Source: Alkalibaculum bacchi (GTDB lineage: Bacteria; Bacillota; Clostridia; Eubacteriales; Alkalibacteraceae). Taken from it: a DNA stretch of 12,349 nt. The translations under genes and the position numbers were made by a program. Positions within the stretch are counted from its first letter, which is position 1, and every line of letters starts with the position of its first letter. Of this stretch, positions 7,074-12,349 are shown piece after piece. The notes below the pieces were generated by a model that worked only from the letters and a program-made list of their open reading frames with translations, did not search any database and was not told the DNA's origin. The stretch is from the NCBI RefSeq assembly GCF_937875145.1, contig NZ_CALNCS010000247.1, forward strand, positions 1 to 12,349, given 5' to 3'.

Positions 7074-7937
7074 ATGAGATTTGAGAAATATTGTCAACCA
7101 ACGACTACTTCCGAATGCGTCAGCCTTCTAAAAACTTATGGTTCAGAGGCACGCATGGTAGCAGGGGGTACAGATTTAGTTCCAAAGTTAAAATCCCGCG
7201 CTGTAAGAGTAAAGGCAGTCATTGGATTAGAAAAAATAGCTGAAGCAAAACAGATCATCATAAATGAAAAAGGATTAGAGTTAGGGGCATTAGTTACACT
7301 TAGAACGGTTTCTAAATCAAGTGAGATTAAAGCAAAATGGCCAGCTTTATCAGAGGCAGCAGGCCACGTATCCAGCGATCAAATAAGAAATATTGCTACA
7401 ATTGGTGGTAATGTCTGCAATGCATCACCAAGTGCAGATGCATTACAAGGCCTTATTGTTTACGACGCTATAGTAAATATCGTTGGAGAAAATGGAACAA
7501 GAAAAGTTCCTATTGTCGAATTCTTTGTAGGGCCTGGTAAGACCGTATTAGAAGGTGGAGAATTTGTTATAAGCTTCACTGTGCCTACACCTAAAGAAAA
7601 TTCTGGTGCTACATATAAAAAGTTTGCCCTACGAGGAGATACAGATATTTCTATTGTAGGCGTTGGTAGCAACATTGCCCTAGATGCAGATGGAAAGGTT
7701 GCAAGTGCGATTATTTCTTTTGCTGCAGTAGCTCCAACTCCAATACGATCTACAGAAGCAGAATCATTAATTATGGGAAAACAATTAACGGACGAGCTAA
7801 TTGACGAAGCAGCAGAATTAATAGGTAATAATTGTAGCCCTATAACCGATCATAGAGCAACAAAAGAATATCGGGTAGAAATGATAAAAGTGTGGGCAAA
7901 AAACGCCTTAAAAGATGCATTAGCTCGCACAAAATAA
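7074..7937 (+). CDS. Molybdenum hydroxylase, FAD-binding medium subunit
   Basis: This 287-residue subunit binds FAD and delivers electrons to the final acceptor (NAD+, ferredoxin or another carrier; not evident here). The two FAD-binding motifs are AGGTDL (30-35) and ATIGGNVCNASPSAD (108-122), in the expected spacing. The C-terminal CO-dehydrogenase flavoprotein domain follows, including FALRGDTDISIVGVG and AAVAPTPIRS. There is no insertion with extra cysteines of the kind that carries a 4Fe-4S cluster in 4-hydroxybenzoyl-CoA reductase. The ribosome binding site GGGGAGGT overlaps the end of the small-subunit gene. Gene order large-small-medium differs from the medium-small-large order of CO dehydrogenase operons. 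A strong hairpin follows the stop codon. Confidence 0.93.
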   Translation: MRFEKYCQPTTTSECVSLLKTYGSEARMVAGGTDLVPKLKSRAVRVKAVIGLEKIAEAKQIIINEKGLELGALVTLRTVSKSSEIKAKWPALSEAAGHVSSDQIRNIATIGGNVCNASPSADALQGLIVYDAIVNIVGENGTRKVPIVEFFVGPGKTVLEGGEFVISFTVPTPKENSGATYKKFALRGDTDISIVGVGSNIALDADGKVASAIISFAAVAPTPIRSTEAESLIMGKQLTDELIDEAAELIGNNCSPITDHRATKEYRVEMIKVWAKNALKDALARTK

Positions 7938-7956
7938 ACAGTTCATTATAAGAACT

Positions 7957-7995
7957 TAATTAGATGGTAGTTGAATCCAAACTACCATCTAGTTA
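7957..7995 (+). repeat. Strong 16-bp hairpin between FAD subunit and MBL gene
   Basis: Bases 7957-7972 pair with 7980-7995 around a seven-base loop (GAATCCA). All 16 pairs form, one of them G-U; the inner 12 (TAGATGGTAGTT and its complement) are perfect. No T-run follows on either strand, so this does not look like a standard intrinsic terminator. The likely role is protecting the 3' end of the three-subunit message or marking an RNA processing site, which would make more enzyme than accessory proteins from one transcript. Confidence 0.75.
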
Positions 7996-8018
7996 CACAA
8001 TAAAAAGGAAGTGATTTC

Positions 8019-8861
8019 ATGGAGAGAGTAACAGAAAATGTGTTTACAAATACAAAAATTAGAGGCTGTAATCCTAGTATCGTGTTTACAGATGAGGGAG
8101 CAGTCTTTATCGATACCGCTCAGTGGATTAGTACTCTATTAGAAATGATTGATTTTGCAAAGAGCAAAGGACCTATAAAATACTTGATTAACACAGAACC
8201 TCATATAGATCATATTTTTGGCAATCACTGGTTTGCAGGGGTTTGTCCGGTAATTGGGCATGAAAAGATTGCAGACACTTTCTTTGATGTACCTGGGGAT
8301 ATGGACGGATACGATTATAGCGTAGATGTTTTAGAGAGACAGGACAAAGAATTTTTACCTTTTATGCCTTCAAGAGAGGAGTACATCGTAAATCCACCAC
8401 AAATTACATTTAACGAAAGAATGTCCTTAAAAGTTGGCAATCATACATTTAATGTATATCACACACCAGGTCATGCGGATTCACAAATAGCTGTTCATGT
8501 TCCAGAAGAAAGAGTTTTGTTTACTGGAGATACACTCTTTGTAGGCTGTCAAACATGGCTACATAGTGCTAATATCGATGAACTTATTTCATCTCTACAA
8601 TTCCTTAAAACACTAGACGTAGATTATATTGTGCCAGGACATGGTCCAGTAGTTGGTAAAGAGTATATTGATGTACAACTTGCTTTAATTTACAAATGGA
8701 TTAGTGCGGTAGCTGGTGGTATAGCACAAGATTGGACTCTTGATGAATGTATTAAAAAAATTAGTTTTACAGATTTACCAGTAGATATAGGTCAAGCAGA
8801 AATGATGGATTATGTTCAAAGAACAAATGTAACAAAGTGTTATAACTATATTAAGGGCTAA
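8019..8861 (+). CDS. MBL-fold metallohydrolase with Glu at the first metal-ligand position
   Basis: This 280-residue metallo-beta-lactamase-fold hydrolase has no assigned substrate. Motifs in order are the metal-binding TEPHIDH (59-65), where the family usually has THxHxDH, then HTPGHADS (His152), FTGDTLF (Asp171), and VPGHGP (His208). The other metal ligands are therefore intact, and only the first His is replaced, by Glu60. There is no signal peptide or membrane segment. The start ATG has AAAGGAAGTGA upstream. It lies 81 bases after the FAD subunit, within the hydroxylase operon, so it may act on a substrate or product of that enzyme (for example as a thioesterase, lactonase or amide hydrolase). 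That is inference from position only. The C-terminal helical part (about 215-280) is longer than a minimal MBL fold and may help build the substrate pocket. Confidence 0.85.
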   Translation: MERVTENVFTNTKIRGCNPSIVFTDEGAVFIDTAQWISTLLEMIDFAKSKGPIKYLINTEPHIDHIFGNHWFAGVCPVIGHEKIADTFFDVPGDMDGYDYSVDVLERQDKEFLPFMPSREEYIVNPPQITFNERMSLKVGNHTFNVYHTPGHADSQIAVHVPEERVLFTGDTLFVGCQTWLHSANIDELISSLQFLKTLDVDYIVPGHGPVVGKEYIDVQLALIYKWISAVAGGIAQDWTLDECIKKISFTDLPVDIGQAEMMDYVQRTNVTKCYNYIKG

Positions 8862-8952
8862 AGACAAGAAAGCGCCTGGGCAATATAGTATTTGCTTTCA
8901 TATATGAAGGGCAATACATAATTGTTGCGCAAAGGAGAATTGAGGGATAAAC
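8862..8952 (+). repeat. Intergenic segment with a short direct repeat and nested inverted repeats
   Basis: Two copies of GGGCAATA (8878-8885, 8909-8916) flank the 12-bp palindrome TTCATATATGAA (8897-8908). Outer arms GCGC (8872-8875 and 8927-8930) and CAAT/ATTG (8881-8884, 8921-8924) could enclose these in a larger imperfect stem. The ribosome binding site of the next gene (GAGGGA) follows outside it. No T-run follows, and the element is modest, so it may be chance or an mRNA processing structure. Confidence 0.35.
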
Positions 8953-9348
8953 ATGTGTGAGATTATCGATAATGGTAAGACCAGAATCCTTAATAATGGA
9001 ACAGATGTAACCATAATGGCAAGTAGTAGTAGTGCGGCAAGTGCCTTAAAGGCCTCAAAAATTTTAGGTATTAAAGGGGTTAGCACTACTGTAATAGAGG
9101 TGCTAACCATAGACTCCACAGAGGGAGCAAAAGATTTGAAATTAGGAAATAATACGAATATCTATGTTTTTTTAGACGAGGAAATAAGAACTGTGTTTGA
9201 TAATTTGCTTGATGAATTTTCAGTGGACATTTGTTTTATTGAAAAATGGAGCGCGGATATAATTGTAAAAGAGGTTATGAATAAAATAAAAAATAAAAGG
9301 GAAAGCAATAGAGGTTTTACTTCTAATTATATACATTATGTGCAATAA
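8953..9348 (+). CDS. Free-standing transketolase C-terminal-like domain protein
   Basis: This 131-residue protein resembles only the C-terminal domain of transketolase, DXS and E1 beta proteins. NGKTRILNNGTDVTIMAS, then ALKASKIL and TTVIEVLTIDS line up with FGKAKVVKEGTDVTVIAT, ALNVANKL and VEVIDPRTLVPLD of the E1 beta at the window's left edge. The thiamine-diphosphate and pyrimidine-binding domains are absent. No such partner is encoded next to it, so it cannot be a complete enzyme by itself. The usual later half of the fold is poorly conserved, and the end is basic (NKIKNKRESNR). It starts with ATG after GAGGGATAAAC and overlaps the next gene by 11 bases, so it belongs to the operon. Function is unknown; a decayed remnant, a ligand-binding or regulatory domain, and a structural partner of another subunit are all possible. 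Confidence 0.75.
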   Translation: MCEIIDNGKTRILNNGTDVTIMASSSSAASALKASKILGIKGVSTTVIEVLTIDSTEGAKDLKLGNNTNIYVFLDEEIRTVFDNLLDEFSVDICFIEKWSADIIVKEVMNKIKNKRESNRGFTSNYIHYVQ

Positions 9349-10495
9349 AATTTTAATTTCAAACGATAAGAAAAAAACAAATAAAAATATAACTGGAGCT
9401 GTAGTAGTTGTAGCAGGGATGTCTTCTAGAATGAAGCGATTTAAGCCCTTATTACCATTAGGAGAAAAGACAATTATAGAACACGTTATCGATTCTCTAA
9501 GAGAGAGTGGAGTTCAGAAGATTGTCGTAGTTACAGGTAATCAGACAAAACTCATAGTCAATCAGCTAGAAAATAGAGACGTTCACTTTGTGTACAATGA
9601 ACTTTATACGACGACGACAATGTTTGATTCTGTAAAACTAGGTGTTACATACATAAAAAATCAATGTGATATGTTCTTCTTTTTGCCAGGGGATATACCG
9701 CTATTTCGGTCACATACCTTATTAGAAATGAAAAGAACAATGGAGAAGTCATCATGTCATATTGTTCAGCCGACCTATAAGGGCAAACACGGTCATCCTG
9801 TTTTATTTTCTGCTTCATGTATAGACACCATTTTAAATCATAATGGAAAAATGGGTTTAAAAGGAGCTATAGAAAGCATTGACAATCGCCTAGATTTACT
9901 TGTACCAGATAAAGGGATTCTGCTAGATGCAGACACACCCAAAGATTATGAAGAACTTTTAGACTATTATAAAAAAAGAGATATACCTGATGAGGAAATG
10001 TGTATTGAGATCTTAAAGTTTTTTAACACAGATGAGAGGGTTATAAAACACTGCCAAGCTGTTCTCGGGGTATCGAAGAAACTAACAGATAGACTTAAAT
10101 GTACAGGATATAGACTTAATGAAAAATTAATTTGTTCTTCAGCACTTCTTCACGATGTGGCGAGAAAAATGAAAAATCATGCAAAAGTCGGTGGGGAATG
10201 GCTAAAAGAAATGGGCTATGACGAGGTCGCTGAGGTAATTGAATGTCATATGGATATAGAGATTGGATCTATAGACGCTTTAGATGAAAAGGCTATTCTT
10301 TATTTAGCAGACAAATTAGTTATTGAAGATAAAGAAGTGTCTTTAGAGGAGCGTTTTGAAAATACGTATAAAAAGTTTGCCGATCAAGAAATACCATCAA
10401 AAGCTATTGAAATTCGTTTTAATATAGCAAAGAGGATTTTAGATAATATATGCCAAAGGGAGGAGCTTTTTTGTGAGAACTGTGCCAGTAAATAA
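9338..10495 (+). CDS. MobA/MocA-like nucleotidyltransferase fused to an HD domain
   Basis: This 385-residue two-domain protein probably attaches a nucleotide to molybdopterin for the hydroxylase encoded upstream. The N-terminal domain (about 18-208) has the nucleotide-binding VVAGMSSRMKRFKPLLPLG with Lys36, the metal-binding LPGDIP (Asp119), GHPVLF (152-157), and LDADTPKDYEEL. The AG-S-RM form and GHP motif look more like MocA (CTP: cytosine dinucleotide cofactor) than MobA (GTP), which suits a xanthine dehydrogenase-family enzyme. The C-terminal HD domain (about 215-345) has His238, the His272-Asp273 pair, His281, His304 and Asp325, so it should be an active metal phosphohydrolase; its substrate is unknown. 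From memory, similar fusions sit near molybdenum hydroxylases in Desulfovibrio and clostridia. The ATG overlaps the upstream gene by 11 bases with no clear ribosome binding site, suggesting translational coupling. The N-terminal 17 residues are Lys/Asn-rich and outside the domain. Confidence 0.85.
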   Translation: MCNKILISNDKKKTNKNITGAVVVVAGMSSRMKRFKPLLPLGEKTIIEHVIDSLRESGVQKIVVVTGNQTKLIVNQLENRDVHFVYNELYTTTTMFDSVKLGVTYIKNQCDMFFFLPGDIPLFRSHTLLEMKRTMEKSSCHIVQPTYKGKHGHPVLFSASCIDTILNHNGKMGLKGAIESIDNRLDLLVPDKGILLDADTPKDYEELLDYYKKRDIPDEEMCIEILKFFNTDERVIKHCQAVLGVSKKLTDRLKCTGYRLNEKLICSSALLHDVARKMKNHAKVGGEWLKEMGYDEVAEVIECHMDIEIGSIDALDEKAILYLADKLVIEDKEVSLEERFENTYKKFADQEIPSKAIEIRFNIAKRILDNICQREELFCENCASK

Positions 10496-11492
10496 TGCTG
10501 TTGGAATGGTCTTAGCCCATGATATGACTCAAATTATCCCGGGAGAATTCAAGGGAAGTCGTTTTAAAAAGGGATATATAGTGGAGCCAAGTGATATTGA
10601 TGTACTTCTAAGCATGGGCAAAGAAAATTTATATGTCCTAGAACTTGGCAAGGATGATGTACATGAGAATGATGCAGCTATGCGAATTGCTACTGCGGCT
10701 ACAGGTTGCGGTTTAGACGTCATTGCGAAGAGTGAAGGCAAAGTGGAGTTAGCAGCACAATACGATGGTCTCCTTCAAATAGATGTTGATATGCTTATGG
10801 ATCTTATCGATGATGATGAAATGATGTTTGCAACTATTCATCACAATCAAGTAGTAAAAAAGGGAGAAGTTGTGGCAGGCACAAGAGTAATTCCTTTGTT
10901 TGTTAAAGAAGATAAAGTAATACGGGCAGAAGAGCTGTGTATGGAGAAACCGATTATATCTGTAAAAAAACTAAAGTCCTCGAATATAGGTTTAGTTACT
11001 ACAGGTAGTGAAATCTATCATGGTCGAATCAAAGACGCCTTTGGACCAATATTAGAGAAAAAATTTGATAGCCTAGGCAGCAAGGTAGTAAAGCAAATCT
11101 TCGCTGATGACGACGAAGAGATGATCGCATCATCTATTTTACAACTTGCAGAAGAAGGCGTAGATATGATTGCTGTAACAGGAGGCATGTCTGTAGACCC
11201 TGATGATAGAACGCCAGCGGCTATTCGAAAGGCTGGAACAGAAATCATAACTTATGGCGCACCAACCTTACCTGGAGCAATGTTTTTACTGGGTTATATT
11301 AAAAATATTCCTGTAGTGGGTTTACCGGGTTGCGTTATGTATCATAAAGCCAGCATCTTTGAGTTAATTGTTCCTAGAATTCTTGCAGGTGAAAGAATAA
11401 ATAGAAGAGATATTAAAGCTTTAGTCCACGGTGGATTCTGTAGAAATTGCAAGGAGTGTATTTATCCTAATTGCGGTTTTGGAAAAGCATAA
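10473..11492 (+). CDS. MoeA-like molybdopterin-binding protein with C-terminal four-Cys motif
   Basis: This 339-residue protein contains a MoeA/MogA-type molybdopterin-binding domain (about 170-305): LVTTGSEI (174-181), AVTGGMSVDPDDRTPAAI (234-251) and GLPGCVMY, matching the TGGxS and GLPG elements of MoeA. The N-terminal region begins with a MoeA-like AVGMVLAHDMTQIIPGEFKG. The tail ends GGFCRNCKECIYPNCGFGK, with Cys323, Cys326, Cys329 and Cys334 spaced to bind Zn or an Fe-S cluster; housekeeping MoeA lacks this. Similar Cys-tailed relatives occur in anaerobes, from memory. The likely job is metal insertion into, or delivery of, the cofactor for the upstream hydroxylase. The start is GTG at 10473, eight bases after AAAGGGAGGAG, and overlaps the NTP-transferase gene by 23 bases, showing coupling to that partner. 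It appears to be the last gene of the operon. Confidence 0.88.
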   Translation: MRTVPVNNAVGMVLAHDMTQIIPGEFKGSRFKKGYIVEPSDIDVLLSMGKENLYVLELGKDDVHENDAAMRIATAATGCGLDVIAKSEGKVELAAQYDGLLQIDVDMLMDLIDDDEMMFATIHHNQVVKKGEVVAGTRVIPLFVKEDKVIRAEELCMEKPIISVKKLKSSNIGLVTTGSEIYHGRIKDAFGPILEKKFDSLGSKVVKQIFADDDEEMIASSILQLAEEGVDMIAVTGGMSVDPDDRTPAAIRKAGTEIITYGAPTLPGAMFLLGYIKNIPVVGLPGCVMYHKASIFELIVPRILAGERINRRDIKALVHGGFCRNCKECIYPNCGFGKA

Positions 11493-11514
11493 AAGTTGGA
11501 AGACGAAAATGATA

Positions 11515-11538
11515 GGGAATGACACTCTCGTCATTTCT
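11515..11538 (+). terminator. Possible weak terminator or structured 3' end of the hydroxylase operon
   Basis: GGGAATGAC and GTCATTTCT form a nine-pair stem (two G-U) around the loop ACTCTC, 22 bases after the last operon gene. No U-run follows, so intrinsic termination is doubtful. An alternative stem, 11503-11512 with 11531-11541 (one bulge), uses the same right arm, so the two structures are mutually exclusive. Confidence 0.35.
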
Positions 11539-11603
11539 CGTAAGATAATTTAAGATTGTAAAGAATTCTAACTAAAGTGAGCTTGTTTTATATTTTTTGT
11601 TGC

Positions 11604-11622
11604 ATACAATCGATTATATAAT
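11604..11622. promoter_or_regulatory. Palindromic operator copy 4 overlapping the malic enzyme promoter
   Basis: ATACAATCGATTATAT (11604-11619) has the perfect core AATCGATT and one mismatched pair in its arms. A TATAAT (11617-11622) overlaps its right arm and starts five bases after the central G. This is exactly the offset seen between operator copy 2 and the -10 of the hydroxylase promoter. The matching -35 region is only T-rich (TTTTTG at 11594-11599, 17-bp spacer). A different choice is TTGCAT (11600-11605) with TTTAAT (11624-11629). The promoter is therefore less certain than the operator. Confidence 0.65.
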
Positions 11623-11686
11623 ATTTAATTATAAAGCTACGAATAAACAAAATGGGTGTTAATATTCGATACAGAAAGGAATTTAT

Positions 11687-12349
11687 ATGAGTTTAAGAGA
11701 AGAAGCATTAAAGTTTCACAAAGAGAACAAAGGAAAAATTGAAGTGTCTAGTAAAGTTCCCGTAAAGACAAAAGAGGATTTGACTATGGCCTATACTCCA
11801 GGAGTTGCAGAACCTTGTCTTGAAATTCAAAAGAACTACGATACCATATACGATTACACTGCAAAGGGAAATATGGTTGCAGTAGTGACGAATGGAACAG
11901 CAGTACTTGGACTTGGAAATATTGGTGCTGGAGCAGGTCTTCCAGTTATGGAAGGTAAAGCAGTCCTTTTTAAAGCATTTGGTGGAGTAGATGCCTTTCC
12001 AATATGCTTAGATACGGAAGATATTGATAAGATAGTAGAAGTTGTAAAGCTTATGGAGCCGTCTTTTGGTGGAATAAATTTAGAAGACATTAAAGCACCT
12101 GAGTGCTTTGAAATCGAAGAGAAATTAAAGAAAGTAATGAATATTCCAGTATTTCATGATGATCAGCATGGTACTGCGGTTATCGTTTTAGCAGCAATTA
12201 TTAATGCATTAAAGCTTACCCATAGAAAGGCAGAAGATTTAAAAGTAGTTGTAAACGGAGCTGGAGCTGCGGGAACTGCTGTAACGAAACTCCTCCTCAG
12301 TTTTGGAGTAAAAGATATTGTGGTTTGCGATAGCAAAGGAGCCATATCT
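11687..12349 (+). CDS. Malic enzyme, short bacterial type (3' end outside window)
   Basis: This enzyme oxidatively decarboxylates malate to pyruvate and CO2, reducing NAD(P)+. The first 221 codons are present, out of about 390-410 in this class. Motifs are AYTPGVAEPC (Tyr36 as the catalytic acid), GNIGAGAGLPVMEGKAVLFK (Lys91 as the catalytic base), GGINLEDIKAPECFEIE (Glu133 and Asp134 in the metal site), PVFHDDQHGTA, and the nucleotide-binding GAGAAG (191-196). The frame is open to the window edge. The ATG follows AGAAAGGA by six bases. The gene stands 194 bases from the upstream operon with its own putative promoter, but shares that operon's palindromic operator. Coenzyme preference (NAD or NADP) cannot be told from the part seen. 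Its oxaloacetate-decarboxylating activity, typical of the class, is also not testable here. Confidence 0.93.
   Translation, partial: MSLREEALKFHKENKGKIEVSSKVPVKTKEDLTMAYTPGVAEPCLEIQKNYDTIYDYTAKGNMVAVVTNGTAVLGLGNIGAGAGLPVMEGKAVLFKAFGGVDAFPICLDTEDIDKIVEVVKLMEPSFGGINLEDIKAPECFEIEEKLKKVMNIPVFHDDQHGTAVIVLAAIINALKLTHRKAEDLKVVVNGAGAAGTAVTKLLLSFGVKDIVVCDSKGAIS

Noticed and set aside
7460..7675. Minus-strand frames opposite the hydroxylase genes and elsewhere
   Set aside because: They are shadows of well-supported + strand genes, with no recognisable domains and no convincing ribosome binding sites.
8962..8973. ATTATCGATAAT palindrome as a fifth operator
   Set aside because: The core is TTATCGATAA, not TAATCGATTA. 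It lies inside the coding region of the transketolase-like gene with no promoter elements around it.

Overview
This 12.3 kb window looks like chromosomal DNA from a low-GC, anaerobic Gram-positive bacterium of the clostridial type (an Alkaliphilus- or Clostridium-like genome is my guess). The reasons are AT-rich codon use, strong AGGAGG-like ribosome binding sites, some GTG/TTG starts, and a gene content typical of anaerobic Firmicutes. All genes read on the + strand. I saw no mobile element, RNA gene or CRISPR array.

Region 1 (1-3924) is the distal part of a 2-oxoacid or acetoin dehydrogenase complex operon. It holds the C-terminal part of E1 beta, an E2 acyltransferase with one lipoyl domain and what look like two subunit-binding domains, and an E3 dihydrolipoyl dehydrogenase that carries its own N-terminal lipoyl domain. 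The true substrate (acetoin, pyruvate or another oxoacid) cannot be settled from what is visible.

Region 2 (about 3989-11492) looks like one long operon built around a three-subunit molybdenum hydroxylase of the xanthine dehydrogenase family, in the order large Mo subunit, 2Fe-2S subunit, FAD subunit. A metallo-beta-lactamase-fold protein follows, with Glu in place of the first metal-ligand His. Then come a free-standing transketolase C-terminal-like domain, a MobA/MocA-like nucleotidyltransferase fused to an HD domain, and a MoeA-like molybdopterin-binding protein with a four-Cys tail. The last two are probably a dedicated cofactor-maturation pair for the hydroxylase. The operon has a clear sigma-A-type promoter (TTGACA, 18 bp, TATAAT) wrapped in three copies of an AT-rich palindrome with the core TAATCGATTA.

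Region 3 (11604-12349) is the start of a short bacterial-type malic enzyme gene, cut by the window edge. Its putative -10 element overlaps a fourth copy of the same palindrome, in the same geometry as at the hydroxylase promoter. This suggests that one unidentified regulator controls both the hydroxylase operon and malic enzyme.

Taken together, the window suggests a catabolic module. An unknown substrate is hydroxylated by a molybdoenzyme, and carbon may later pass through malate to pyruvate by malic enzyme. A 2-oxoacid dehydrogenase complex next door could then make an acyl-CoA. The shared operator is read directly from sequence; the pathway link is inference. The most interesting items are the shared operator, the orphan transketolase-like domain inside the operon, and the NTP-transferase/HD plus Cys-tailed MoeA-like pair.
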